Assembly: GCA_005805305.1 (NCBI GenBank)
Contig: SYMW01000221.1
Location: 1 to 37,064 of the forward strand
DNA from: Verrucomicrobiales bacterium
GTDB lineage: Bacteria; Verrucomicrobiota; Verrucomicrobiia; Limisphaerales; F1-80-MAGS106
DNA length: 37,064 nucleotides
Reading direction: 5' to 3'
Shown here: positions 17,258 through 27,772 of the stretch, piece by piece
Layout: every line of letters starts with the position of its first letter
How positions within the stretch are numbered: the stretch's first letter is position 1
Notes under the pieces: model-generated
What the model was told of the DNA's origin: nothing
Seen by the model: the letters and a program-made list of their open reading frames with translations, nothing else
Databases searched by the model: none
Made by a program: the position numbers and the translations under genes

Positions 17258-19723
17258 ATGAAGATCACCTACCACTGGTTGAAGCAGTATGTTGACTTTC
17301 CCTGGACGCCCGAGGAACTGGCCGAGAGATTGACGATGCTGGGCCTCGAGGTGGAGGGGATTGAACATCGATCCGGAGATTTTGAGGGCGTCGTGGTGGC
17401 GCAGGTCATCAGCCGGGACAAGCATCCCAACGCCGACAAACTGTCGGTATGCCGAGTCTACGATGGCGCGGGGGAGCGGCAGATTGTTTGTGGCGCCAAC
17501 AATTTTCAGGCTGGGGACAAGGTGCCTTTGATCCTGCCCGGGGCGACCCTGCCGGCAAAGCCTGGAGAGGCCGGATTGCCGATCAAGGCGGGGAAAATCC
17601 GCGGGATCGAATCCAACGGGATGATGTGTTCGGCGGAGGAGTTGGGATTGCCGGTGAAAGTGCCTGACGGCTTGTTGATCCTCGAAGCGAACGCGACTGT
17701 GGGGCAGTCGCTGGCGGATTATTTGGGCCGTCGGGGCAGCGATGTGGTTTTTGATTTGGAAATCACGCCAAACCGGCCTGATCTGAACAGCCTGATCGGC
17801 ATCGCTCGCGAGCTGGCGGCCCTGGCGGGAAAGCCTCTCCGAATTCCCTCCGTGGAGGTGGCTTCGGGCAAGCTTCAGGAGTTGGCGGCTTCGCCGGGAG
17901 CCGTTGCCGACTTTGTGAGCGTGAGGGTTGAAGCACAGGAGCTTTGCCCTCGTTATACGGCGCGGGTGATTCGCGGCGTCAAGGTGGGGCCCAGTCCCGA
18001 TTGGCTCCGTTCCACGCTGGAGAAGGTGGGGCTCCGGAGCATCAACAACGTGGTGGATGTGACGAATTACGTCATGCTGGAGACAGGGCAGCCATTGCAC
18101 GCGTTTGACGTGCGTTTGGTGTCGAAGGGAGCGACGGGAGTCCCAACCATCGTCGTGAGGGAGGCGGCGGATGGAGAGATTTTTCAGACTTTGGATGGGA
18201 CATCGAGGACCTTGACGGCGGGGATGTTATTGATCGCGGATGAGCAGAAGGGGATCGCGTTGGCGGGGGTGATGGGCGGCAAGAACAGTGAGATCCAGCC
18301 GGACACGACGGACGTCCTTTTGGAGAGCGCGTGTTTTAAAGCCGCCAGTGTGCGAAGGACCAGCAAGGCGCTCGGTTTGCGAACCGATGCGAGTTATCGT
18401 TTTGAACGGGGATCGGACGTGGAGATTTGCGATTGGGCCAGCCAGCGCGCCGCCAAGCTGATTTTGGAGACTGCCGGGGGCGGCGTGGCGGAAGGGGTGG
18501 AGGACGTGTATTCCATGACGGGCATGGCGCCCACGATTCTGTTGCGGCACAACAAGGTGGGCCAGTTGCTGGGGGTTTCAATCCCGGAGTCGAGGCAAGT
18601 GTCCATTCTGGCGGGCTTGGGATTTGAGGTGGTGCCCGTCGAGGACCGGGCATCCGCTGGGTGCACGCTGCTGGGAGTTCCGAGCTTCCGCGTCGACGTC
18701 CACTGTGAAGCGGATTTGATAGAGGAAATAGCGCGGTTTCACGGGGTTGACAAGATCCCTTCGACTCCGCCCCGGGGTTTTGTGGGGTCCAATGAATTCG
18801 ACAAACTGCACGACGCGCTGATGGAATCGCGCCTTCTGCTGAGTGCGGCGGGTTTGTGCGAGGCGCAGGGTCAGACGTTGATTGGGGATGAAGTCGCGAA
18901 ACTAGCCGTGGGCGCCGAGAGCCTCATCAAGTTGGCGAACCCATTGAGCGCGGACATGAATGTGTTGCGTCCCAGTCTGTTGCCCGGTTTGCTGGAATGC
19001 CTTTCGCACAACATAAGCCGTAAGAACGGAGATCTTGGATTCTTCGAGATTGGCCGTGTGTTTCACCGGGTTGAGGGCAAGCAGGCCGAGGAACGCCGCG
19101 CCGCGATGGCTCTGACGGGAGCCCGCTCGCCTTCGTTCTGGGCGGGGAGCGATCGGGATTCCCGGTGCAGCATCTACGATTTGAAGGGAGTCTTGGAGGA
19201 GTTTCTAGACGCTATGGGAGTGAAGGGTGTGCTTTATTCTCGGAGGGTGGGTGAAACGGCTTTGTTTCTCGAATCGGCTGGGATCGCTGTAGGCGGCACA
19301 TTGGAATTGGGGGAGATTGGCCTTGTTCATCCCGCACTGGCGAGGCGGCGCGGTTTGCGCGATCCGGTTTTGATGGCTGAATTAAATCTCGATTTGCTCC
19401 TCACGCTTCGCGGCGGGGCGAGACGCTTCAATGCGCTGCCCCAGTTTCCGAGCGTGCGCCGCGATGCCGCTCTCGTGGTCCTGGAGTCAGTGTCTCACGA
19501 TGCGGTCCTGGAGGCGGTGCGCCAGGCAAAGCCGGCATTTCTGGATTCAATCGAACTTTTTGACGTGTTTCGAGGGAAAGGAGTCGGCGAAGGCTCGAAG
19601 AGCGTGGCCTATGCCTTCACGTATCGCCATCCGGAGAAAACGTTGACGGATTTTGAAGTGAACGGGTCGCATGAAAAATTGATGGCCCACCTGACCAAAA
19701 CTCTTCCGGCGACCCTCCGCTGA
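17258..19723 (+). CDS. pheT: Phenylalanyl-tRNA synthetase beta subunit
   Basis: MKITYHWLKQYVDFPWTPEELAERLTMLGLEVEGIE; EMAP-like domain IVCGANNF.AGDKVPL; NVVDVTNYVMLETGQPLHAFD; C-terminal ferredoxin-like anticodon-binding domain. Confidence 0.97.
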   Translation: MKITYHWLKQYVDFPWTPEELAERLTMLGLEVEGIEHRSGDFEGVVVAQVISRDKHPNADKLSVCRVYDGAGERQIVCGANNFQAGDKVPLILPGATLPAKPGEAGLPIKAGKIRGIESNGMMCSAEELGLPVKVPDGLLILEANATVGQSLADYLGRRGSDVVFDLEITPNRPDLNSLIGIARELAALAGKPLRIPSVEVASGKLQELAASPGAVADFVSVRVEAQELCPRYTARVIRGVKVGPSPDWLRSTLEKVGLRSINNVVDVTNYVMLETGQPLHAFDVRLVSKGATGVPTIVVREAADGEIFQTLDGTSRTLTAGMLLIADEQKGIALAGVMGGKNSEIQPDTTDVLLESACFKAASVRRTSKALGLRTDASYRFERGSDVEICDWASQRAAKLILETAGGGVAEGVEDVYSMTGMAPTILLRHNKVGQLLGVSIPESRQVSILAGLGFEVVPVEDRASAGCTLLGVPSFRVDVHCEADLIEEIARFHGVDKIPSTPPRGFVGSNEFDKLHDALMESRLLLSAAGLCEAQGQTLIGDEVAKLAVGAESLIKLANPLSADMNVLRPSLLPGLLECLSHNISRKNGDLGFFEIGRVFHRVEGKQAEERRAAMALTGARSPSFWAGSDRDSRCSIYDLKGVLEEFLDAMGVKGVLYSRRVGETALFLESAGIAVGGTLELGEIGLVHPALARRRGLRDPVLMAELNLDLLLTLRGGARRFNALPQFPSVRRDAALVVLESVSHDAVLEAVRQAKPAFLDSIELFDVFRGKGVGEGSKSVAYAFTYRHPEKTLTDFEVNGSHEKLMAHLTKTLPATLR

Positions 19724-20064
19724 GGAGTCGAGTTGGGCTCCGGGAGAGGATGTGCCTTGGAGGAGCCGTGTTGAATCGGGACCGGGTTGCTCGGGTTGAG
19801 GTTCTCCAACCGCGGTGCGCTGGCGGCGCTGATTGGATACTGTTGATGGGGAATCGGTGGAGTGTGGAAACGCGGGGTTAGTCCCTCATTTTTAACCGTT
19901 TTGCGAGTTGCGCCGCGGCGTTGAACGTGTTCATTTGGCGCCCTGCGATGAGTCGTTTGTTGTTCTCGAGCATGGTCATTTCCAGAAGCCCGCTTGACTC
20001 CCCTGCCCGGACTGATTGCCGATGGCGGCGGTCCGCGATTAGAATTGGACATGTTGGTCTTGGT

Positions 20065-23000
20065 GTGAAATTGCTGTGGTTGGTTTGGATCACTCTCGTG
20101 ATTTGGGGAGGGATGGTTCAAGGAGCCTCGATTTGGGAGGAGAGGCCGGGTCATCAATTCATGGAAGTGATGCCGGTTTCCGGATCGCGCCTTGGTTTCA
20201 CACGACTTCCGGGAGCTCAGACTGGGTTGACCTTCACCAATCATCTTGCCCAATCGCGCTATGTCACCAACCAGATCTTGCTGAATGGATCCGGAGTCGC
20301 TCTCGGAGATGTCGATGGGGACGGGTTGTGCGACATTTACTTTTGCGCCTTGGATGGCGCCAACGCGCTTTATCGAAACCTTGGTGGTTGGAAATTCGAG
20401 AACGCGACCTATCGCAGCGGGGTGGCCTGCGCCGGGACAAGTTCGACCGGCGCGGCCTTGGCGGATCTGGATGGGGATGGCGACCTCGATTTGGTGGTAA
20501 ATTCCGTTGGGTCTGGAACCCGTGTTTTTCACAACGACGGGAAGGGAAAGTTCACGGAGTTTGTGGGGCCGGGCGGGCGGTTGAATTCCGGGCGGGGGGG
20601 CATGTCCCTGGCATTGGCTGATATCGACGGGGATGAAGACTTGGATCTCTACGTCACGAACTATCGCATCGAGACCATTCGCGACCAGCCTGGCTTGAAA
20701 ATCCATGGCGAATTTGTCCAGGGCAGGCCGGTCGTGGCCCGGGTCGACGGCAAACCTGCTTCCGACCCCGCAGTGGCAGGGCGGTTCACGCTGGAGCCGA
20801 ACGGAAAGATTCGAGAACACGGCGAAGTGGACGCGCTTTTCCTGAACGATGGGACCGGACGTTTTGTTTCCGTCCCGTTCACGGGCGGAGCATTTCTCGA
20901 CGCCTCAGGGAAGCCGCTGACAACGCCTCCCCAGGATTGGGGGTTATCGGCAAGTTTCCGCGACATCAATGGCGATGGGAAACCCGACCTCTACGTTTGC
21001 AATGATTTTGAGTCCGAAGACCGGATCTGGATGAACAATGGCAAGGGCCGTTTCCGAGCCCTTCCGGCGTTCGCGCTGCGGCACACGAGCTTGTTTTCGA
21101 TGGGGATCGACTTTGGAGATTTGAACCGTGATGGACTCGACGATTTTTTCGTGGCGGACATGATGAGCCGCTCCCACGAGAACCGGAACCTGCTGTTGGG
21201 GGATGTGACGAGATGGATGCCACGGGTGGGAGTGATGGACGATCGGCCCCAGTATTCGCATAACACGCTATTTCTGAACCGAGGGGGCGGCCGTTACACG
21301 GAAATAGCATTTTACGCTGGGTTGCAGGCGTCCGATTGGTCCTGGACACCTGTCCTGCTTGATGTGGATATGGATGGGTATGAGGATTTGCTGATCACGA
21401 CAGGCCACGAATTGGAGATGATGAACGCCGATGTGATCCAGAAGGCGGAGGAGTTGAAATCCAAAAAAGCCATGTCCGGTCTGGAGTTGTTGGAGCTGAG
21501 GCTGTTGTTCCGGCGGTTTGCGTTGCCCCATGTGGCGTTCCGGAATCAATCCGGAGGGAGGTTCGAGGACAAGACAGCGGAGTGGGGTTTTGATGAGTCG
21601 GCCGTTTCTCACGGGATGGCGCTCGCGGATCTAGATAACGACGGGGACATGGATGTCGTGATCAACAATTTGAACGGGGAGGCCAGCGTGTATCGGAACG
21701 AGGCTTCCGGTGGGCGTGTCTCGATCCTTTTGAGAGGGGCGGGACGTAATTCGCAAGGCATCGGGGCCGTGGTGCGATTGTTCGGAGGAGCAGTTCCCAT
21801 GCAGCAGCAGGAAATGATGTCCGGCGGACGGTACCTCTCATCGGACCAGGCAGCGCGGGTTTTTGCCTCTGGGGGCCATTTCGAGGGAATGAGGCTTGAA
21901 GTCGGGTGGCCTTCGGGAAGAAAGTCCGTGGTGTCGGATGTCCGCGCGAACCGCACTTACAGAATCTTCGAACCCATGACTGGGGAATCCCTTGGTCCGC
22001 GGGAAATCCCCGCGGTGTCGCCCTGGTTTGCCGATGTGAGCGGCAATTTGGGCCATCGGCATTTTGAGGAGGAGTTTGACGATTACAACCGGCAGCCCTT
22101 GCTTCCGCGAAAGTTCAGCCAGCTTGGCCCGGGCGTCTGTTGGACCGATGTCGATGACGACGGTTGGGACGACTTGGTCATCGGGTCGGGTAAAGGCGGG
22201 CAATTGGCGCTTTATCGCAATGACCGTAAAGGTGGATTTGAGCGGCATGCCGAGGCTCCCCTGATCAAGCATGTGGGGCGCGATCAAACAGCGGTGGTGG
22301 GTTTTGGAAAAAACCTCTTCGTTGGGCTTGCGAACTACGAGGATGGATCAACCAACGGCGGGCATCTCGGGGTTTATGACCTGGGCCGAAAGGCTTCTGG
22401 CGAGAGCGTGCTGGGGCCTCAGGCCAGCACGGGTCCCGTCTTGCTGGGAGATGTGGATGGCGACGGGGACCTAGACGTGTTCATCGGGGGACGGGTCATC
22501 GCGGGCCGGTATCCGGCGCCAGCCAGTTCATTGTGGCTTCGGAACGACAACGGGAGGCTAGTGGTCGCGCATCGATTCGAGGGATTGGGACTGGTGAGTG
22601 GCGCCGTCTTCACGGATCTTGACGGGGACGGATTTCCCGAACTGGTTTTGGCATTGGAGTGGGGGACTCCGCGCGTCTATTGGAACTTGGGAGGACGCTT
22701 TGAAGACCGCACCACGGAGATGGGTCTTGGGTCCTATTCCGGATGGTGGAATGGGGTCACTGCTGGCGATCTTGATGGGGACGGACGGATGGATTTTGCC
22801 TGCTCGAATTGGGGCCTCAACCACAGCCGTGCGACGCCGCGGAAGACGACACGCAAGGTCTACCACGGGGAATCAGAATCTTGGGGCGGGCATTCGTTCA
22901 TCGAGACATTTGTGGATGGGGCCTCCGGCCGCGAGCTTCCCGAACCCACTCTCAAGGCGCTGCGCGCGGCGATGCCTATCGCGGTGGAACGGTTCCAAAC

Positions 23001-23739
23001 TTTCGAGGCGTTCGCCAAGTCCAGCGCGTCTCAGATTTTTGGCGCCACTCTGGAGCACATGCCCCGGTTGGAAGCGCGGGAGTTCGCGTCGATGGTGTTC
23101 CTGAATCGAGGGGATCGCTTTGAGGCGGTTGAACTCCCGGTTGAAGCCCAGCTTTCCGCTGGATTCGGGCTGAGCGTCGCGGATTTTGACGGGGACGGGA
23201 TCGAGGATATGTTCATGAGCCAGAATTGGTTCTGCGTGAGCCCGGAATCGACGCGCATGGATGGGGGCTTTGGTCTTGTTCTGAAAGGTTTGGGCGGTGG
23301 GCGTTTTCACCCCCTCAGCGTGGATCAGAGCGGGATTGAGGTGTTTGGGGAACAACGAGGCTGCGCCGTGGCCGACTACGATCGCGATGGCCGCCCAGAC
23401 CTCGTGGTCTCGCAAAATGGCGCGGCTACCAAACTCTTCAGCAACATTCGAGGAAAACCAGGATTGCGGGTCCGGTTCAAAGGTCCTGCTTCCAATCCGT
23501 TTGGATTCGGCGTGCGGCTGGTGCTTGAGTCCGATGGAAAAAAATTGCCGGCGAGGGAGATTCACGGTGGTTCCGGCTATTGGTCCCAAGACAGCGCGGC
23601 GCAAGTGCTGGCCGTGTCGGAGCATCCTTCGAAGCTGTACTTCACCGTCCCCGGGGGGGCGAGGCGCGCCGCGGAAGTGCCGGCGGGGGCTCGCGAGGTG
23701 GAGGTAGGTTTTAACGGCGACGTGAAAGTGATCCGGTGA
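20065..23739 (+). CDS. Giant FG-GAP/VCBS repeat protein, CRTAC1-like (ASPIC/UnbV-type)
   Basis: About 13 DxDxDG-type repeat motifs (GVALGDVDGDGLCDIYFC, ALADLDGDGDLDLVVN, ALADLDNDGDMDVVINN, etc.) plus ASPIC-like SGGRYLSSDQAARVFASGG...VGWPSGRKSVV. GTG 20065 would place a signal peptide VKLLWLVWITLVIWGGMVQGAS at the N-terminus; track ORF starts at 19921. Confidence 0.88.
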   Translation: MKLLWLVWITLVIWGGMVQGASIWEERPGHQFMEVMPVSGSRLGFTRLPGAQTGLTFTNHLAQSRYVTNQILLNGSGVALGDVDGDGLCDIYFCALDGANALYRNLGGWKFENATYRSGVACAGTSSTGAALADLDGDGDLDLVVNSVGSGTRVFHNDGKGKFTEFVGPGGRLNSGRGGMSLALADIDGDEDLDLYVTNYRIETIRDQPGLKIHGEFVQGRPVVARVDGKPASDPAVAGRFTLEPNGKIREHGEVDALFLNDGTGRFVSVPFTGGAFLDASGKPLTTPPQDWGLSASFRDINGDGKPDLYVCNDFESEDRIWMNNGKGRFRALPAFALRHTSLFSMGIDFGDLNRDGLDDFFVADMMSRSHENRNLLLGDVTRWMPRVGVMDDRPQYSHNTLFLNRGGGRYTEIAFYAGLQASDWSWTPVLLDVDMDGYEDLLITTGHELEMMNADVIQKAEELKSKKAMSGLELLELRLLFRRFALPHVAFRNQSGGRFEDKTAEWGFDESAVSHGMALADLDNDGDMDVVINNLNGEASVYRNEASGGRVSILLRGAGRNSQGIGAVVRLFGGAVPMQQQEMMSGGRYLSSDQAARVFASGGHFEGMRLEVGWPSGRKSVVSDVRANRTYRIFEPMTGESLGPREIPAVSPWFADVSGNLGHRHFEEEFDDYNRQPLLPRKFSQLGPGVCWTDVDDDGWDDLVIGSGKGGQLALYRNDRKGGFERHAEAPLIKHVGRDQTAVVGFGKNLFVGLANYEDGSTNGGHLGVYDLGRKASGESVLGPQASTGPVLLGDVDGDGDLDVFIGGRVIAGRYPAPASSLWLRNDNGRLVVAHRFEGLGLVSGAVFTDLDGDGFPELVLALEWGTPRVYWNLGGRFEDRTTEMGLGSYSGWWNGVTAGDLDGDGRMDFACSNWGLNHSRATPRKTTRKVYHGESESWGGHSFIETFVDGASGRELPEPTLKALRAAMPIAVERFQTFEAFAKSSASQIFGATLEHMPRLEAREFASMVFLNRGDRFEAVELPVEAQLSAGFGLSVADFDGDGIEDMFMSQNWFCVSPESTRMDGGFGLVLKGLGGGRFHPLSVDQSGIEVFGEQRGCAVADYDRDGRPDLVVSQNGAATKLFSNIRGKPGLRVRFKGPASNPFGFGVRLVLESDGKKLPAREIHGGSGYWSQDSAAQVLAVSEHPSKLYFTVPGGARRAAEVPAGAREVEVGFNGDVKVIR

Positions 23740-26700
23740 ATAGGGGACGTTCCATCTTCGGTTGGGGAGCGCTTGCGGCTTTGGTGTGGAGTTTGACCCA
23801 GACGGGATTGGCGGGGGACGGGTTTTTGTGGGTCCGAGGGGATGGGTATCGTGCTGCCTCCTTGCCGGGCTCCGAAACCGGCCGCGTGGGATTTCTATCC
23901 CTCACGGCGTCCCATATTGGCATCGGGTTCACCAACAAACTGGACGATCGGCGTTCGACGTTAAACCGGAATCTTTTGAGCGGGTCCGGAGTGGCTCTCG
24001 GTGATGTGGACGGAGATGGTTGGTGCGATCTCTATTTCTGCGGTCTGGATGCTCCGAACCGGTTGTACCGGAACCTGGGCGCCTGGCGTTTCGAGGATGT
24101 GACGGAAGCTTCAGGCCTCGGATTCGCGGCCCAAGATTCGACCGGGGCCGCCTTCGCGGATGTGGATGGAGATGGAACTCTGGATCTGCTGGTCAATGGG
24201 CTCGGTCACGGGACGCGGCTTTTCCTCAACGACGGCAGGGGGCGATTTCGGGAGGCCACCGCCCAGAGAGGACTTTCGTCGAAGGGCGGCGCCACGTCGT
24301 TGGCCTTGGCCGACATCGAAGGTGATGGAGATTTGGATTTGTACATCGCGAACTTTCGGCCCACGACGATCAAGGACGAACTGACCACGAAGTTTCAAAT
24401 CCAAACTCGAGGGGGGCGGCAAGTGGTGGCCGCGGTGAATGGACATCCGACAACGCTTCCAGAATACACGAACCGGTTTGAGTTTACTCCGTCCGGCGAG
24501 GTGCTTGAGTTTGGAGAACCGGATTTCTTGTACATCAACGATGGAAAAGGATATTTTTCAGTGGCCTCGTTCACGGACGGGCGATTTTCCGACGAGGAAG
24601 GCAGGGCGCTGACGGAGCCGCCCCGGGATTGGGGATTGGCCGTGCAGTTCCATGATTTCACTGGCGATGGGGCTCCGGACATTTACGTTTGCAACGATCT
24701 GTTTACCCCCGACCGCATTTGGGTGAACGACGGCAAGGGCCGCTTCAGCGCTCTCCCGCGGCTTGCGTTGCGCAACACGTCGACGTTCTCGATGGGGGTG
24801 GATTTTGGGGATCTGAACAGGGATGGGTTCGTGGACTTTTTCGTCGTGGACATGCTTAGCCGCAGCCAGGCACGACGTCAGATCCAGATGGCGGACGCGA
24901 GCGCCACGATGTGGCCGATTGGGTTGATTGACAACAGACCTCAGTTTTCTCGGAACACGCTTCAGATAGGCAGAGGAGATGCCACATTTGCGGAGATCGC
25001 CTATTATGCCGGGGTGGAGGCTTCCGAATGGTCTTGGGGGCCCATATTCCTGGACGTCGATCTGGACGGCTTTGAAGACATCCTGGTAACCAACGGACAG
25101 CTGCGAGATTTTCAAAATGGCGATGTTGCTGAGAGGATCGAGGCGGCCAAGGCTTCAAAGCATCTCAGCAACCTGGATCTGCTGCAATTGATGAAATCGT
25201 TTCCCGGATTGCGCACGCCGAACCTGATTTTTCGGAACAAAGGGGATCTCACTTTCGAGGAGATATCGGATCGATGGGGATTTGCCACACCCGGTATTTC
25301 ACAGGGCATGGCGGTGGGGGATCTGGACAACGACGGGGATCTGGATGTGGTCACGAATAATTTGAAGGACGCGCCTGGCGTTTACCGGAATGAGACCTCC
25401 GCCCCCCGAGTCGCGGTTCGCCTTCGAGGCCGTGCGCCCAACACTGCGGGGGTTGGAGGGGTCATACGGGTCACTGGCGGGCGTGTGGGGCAATCTCAAG
25501 AAATGATCGCTGGCGGCCGTTACCTTTCGGGGGATCAAGCCATCAGGACATTCGCGGCTTGGAGCTTGACGAACCGTTTCGACATCGAAGTCACCTGGCG
25601 TTCGGGTCGTTGCTCCACGGTTCGGGGCGCCGTTGGGGGGATGCTCTACGAAATCGAGGAACCGGTCGGCGCCGCCTCGGCACCGGAGCCTCAGCAACGT
25701 GATGGGACGGAAGGGAAGCCAATTCCCCTGTTCCAGGATGTCAGCGACTTGATTCGGCATCGGCATCACGAGACCGCGTTCGACGATTTTGCGGGGCAGC
25801 CGTTGGCGCCCAACCGGCTGAGCCAGTTGGGGCCGGGAGTTTGCTGGCACGACTTGGACCAAGATGGATTCGTTGATCTTGCCGTGGGCAGCGGCCGTGG
25901 GGGCGCGATGGGAGTGTTTCGCAACACTGGGACGGGCACGTTCTCGCGATGGGAAGGCGCTCCATTGCATCGGCTGCCGGGTCGAGACCAGACTTCAGTG
26001 CTGGGTTTTGGAACGTTGTTGCTCGTCGGGCTATCGAATTACGAGGATGGAGCGACGAACGGGGGGTATGTGGCGGTTTATGATTTCAACCGAAAAGTGT
26101 CGGGTGAAAGCATTTTGGGGCCCCAGTTCAGCGCTGGCCCTTTGGTGATGGCGGACGTCGATTCTGATGGAGATTTGGATTTGTTCGTCGGTGGACGCGT
26201 CATTCCGGGGCGGTATCCCGAAGCCACATCGTCGCTTTTGATGCGAAACGATGGCGGCCGATTCAGCGTGATGCAGCATTGGGATAAGTTGGGGCTCGTC
26301 AGCGGGGCTGTTTTCAGCGATCTGAACGCGGACGGAGTTCCCGAGCTCATCATGGCCGTCGAATGGGGGCCGGTGCGGGTGTTCCAGCGCGGAAGAGCTT
26401 CCGCGTCTCCTGAATTTTTTGAGGAGATCACTGAAAAGCTTGGTTTGGCGAGTTTCACGGGTTGGTGGAATGGGGTTACGACAGGGGATTTCGATGGAGA
26501 TGGGCGCTTGGACATTGCCGCATCGAATTGGGGATTGAACACGAAGTATCGGGCGAGCGCCGCGCATCCAAGGCTGATGTACTATGGAGATTTCACAGGA
26601 ACAGGAAGGATGGACGCGGTCGAAGGCGCTTTTGACCGGGAATTGGGCAAGGAAGTACCGGAGCGCGGGCTTCGGAACTTCTCGACCGTGATGCCGTGGA

Positions 26701-27458
26701 TTCGCCAGCGTTTTCCGACTCATGAATCTTTTGCGCAAGCGAGTCTTTCGGAGATATTTCAAGATCGGCTGAAGTCGGCGCGGCGACTCGAGGCGGCCAC
26801 TTTGGAATCGATGGTTTTTATGAACAGGGGCGGTCGTTTCGAAGCGCGGGCGCTGCCGCGCGAGGCGCAATGGGCGCCAGCGTTTGCGGTCGTGGCGGGG
26901 GATTGCGATGGGGATGGTTTGGAGGACTTGTTTGTTAGCCAGAATTTTTTTGCGGCGCAGCCCATGACGTCTCGGAGCGATGCGGGCCGAGGGCTGTGGC
27001 TTCGTGGGGACGGGAAGGGCGGATTCATCCCTATGCCTGGCCAAATAAGCGGTGTGACGGTTTACGGGGAGCAACGGGGGGCGGCGGTGGCAGACTATGA
27101 CGGCGACGGGAGGCTTGATTTGGCGGTGACACAGAACGGGGCCGACACTCATTTGTATCGCAACCAGGGCGCGAAGCGGGGGATGCGGGTGCGTTTGCGG
27201 GCGGGCGCCGATAATCCGTCCGGGGTGGGGGCGGCGGTGAGGATGGTTTTTGGGGAAATGCAGGGACCGGTGAAAGAAGTGCGTTGTGGCGCCGGTTACT
27301 GGTCGCAGGATTCTGCCGTTTTGGTGTTTGGAATGCCGCGTGAGGCATCGGCGGTGTGGGTGCGATGGCCGGGTGGGGCGGAGGCTACGTACGCCGCGCC
27401 GCCGGGAGCGTTGGACATCCGGATCAGCATTGACGGTCGGGTTGAGAAAATGCCCTAG
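23736..27458 (+). CDS. Giant FG-GAP/VCBS repeat protein, CRTAC1-like; tandem paralogue of the upstream gene
   Basis: Same domain order and about 13 DxDxDG motifs; AGGRYLSGDQAIRTFA...VTWRSGRCSTV; GTG start overlaps the TGA of the upstream gene (gtga). Confidence 0.88.
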   Translation: MNRGRSIFGWGALAALVWSLTQTGLAGDGFLWVRGDGYRAASLPGSETGRVGFLSLTASHIGIGFTNKLDDRRSTLNRNLLSGSGVALGDVDGDGWCDLYFCGLDAPNRLYRNLGAWRFEDVTEASGLGFAAQDSTGAAFADVDGDGTLDLLVNGLGHGTRLFLNDGRGRFREATAQRGLSSKGGATSLALADIEGDGDLDLYIANFRPTTIKDELTTKFQIQTRGGRQVVAAVNGHPTTLPEYTNRFEFTPSGEVLEFGEPDFLYINDGKGYFSVASFTDGRFSDEEGRALTEPPRDWGLAVQFHDFTGDGAPDIYVCNDLFTPDRIWVNDGKGRFSALPRLALRNTSTFSMGVDFGDLNRDGFVDFFVVDMLSRSQARRQIQMADASATMWPIGLIDNRPQFSRNTLQIGRGDATFAEIAYYAGVEASEWSWGPIFLDVDLDGFEDILVTNGQLRDFQNGDVAERIEAAKASKHLSNLDLLQLMKSFPGLRTPNLIFRNKGDLTFEEISDRWGFATPGISQGMAVGDLDNDGDLDVVTNNLKDAPGVYRNETSAPRVAVRLRGRAPNTAGVGGVIRVTGGRVGQSQEMIAGGRYLSGDQAIRTFAAWSLTNRFDIEVTWRSGRCSTVRGAVGGMLYEIEEPVGAASAPEPQQRDGTEGKPIPLFQDVSDLIRHRHHETAFDDFAGQPLAPNRLSQLGPGVCWHDLDQDGFVDLAVGSGRGGAMGVFRNTGTGTFSRWEGAPLHRLPGRDQTSVLGFGTLLLVGLSNYEDGATNGGYVAVYDFNRKVSGESILGPQFSAGPLVMADVDSDGDLDLFVGGRVIPGRYPEATSSLLMRNDGGRFSVMQHWDKLGLVSGAVFSDLNADGVPELIMAVEWGPVRVFQRGRASASPEFFEEITEKLGLASFTGWWNGVTTGDFDGDGRLDIAASNWGLNTKYRASAAHPRLMYYGDFTGTGRMDAVEGAFDRELGKEVPERGLRNFSTVMPWIRQRFPTHESFAQASLSEIFQDRLKSARRLEAATLESMVFMNRGGRFEARALPREAQWAPAFAVVAGDCDGDGLEDLFVSQNFFAAQPMTSRSDAGRGLWLRGDGKGGFIPMPGQISGVTVYGEQRGAAVADYDGDGRLDLAVTQNGADTHLYRNQGAKRGMRVRLRAGADNPSGVGAAVRMVFGEMQGPVKEVRCGAGYWSQDSAVLVFGMPREASAVWVRWPGGAEATYAAPPGALDIRISIDGRVEKMP

Positions 27459-27772
27459 CTGGAATGCTGAAGATGAAGGGGCTTCGATTGGGAGTGATCG
27501 ATCGCCCGGTTTGAACACCGTTGTGGGCCAGATCCTCGCACGAATAGATGGATGTGTTTGGTGGCTGGTGCCATGATCGAATACTTACACGCCGAATTCA
27601 ATCATTGCCTTAGTTGCTCGTTTGAGGCACCCTAAATCAAGTGTTTCGGTTTGGCGTAGACCTTTGTCATGAGAGATCCGGTCTGAAGGCATTCACGAAA
27701 TTGTCACAAGTCCGCCATGTCCCGGAAAGTTTTCTTTTGCATCTATTGGGGTGTTGATACTTAACAGACACA

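Noticed and set aside
19609-20820. 403-aa minus-strand ORF
   Set aside because: Overlaps the pheT 3' end and the FG-GAP 5' end antisense; low-complexity composition, no recognisable motifs.
26031-27518. 495-aa minus-strand ORF
   Set aside because: Antisense shadow of the Asp/Gly-rich FG-GAP gene in high-GC DNA; Arg/Pro/His-rich translation with no domain features.
27459-27772. Possible promoter/regulatory region upstream of the third pseudopilin
   Set aside because: Long intergenic gap but no clear -35/-10 pair or structured motif by eye.
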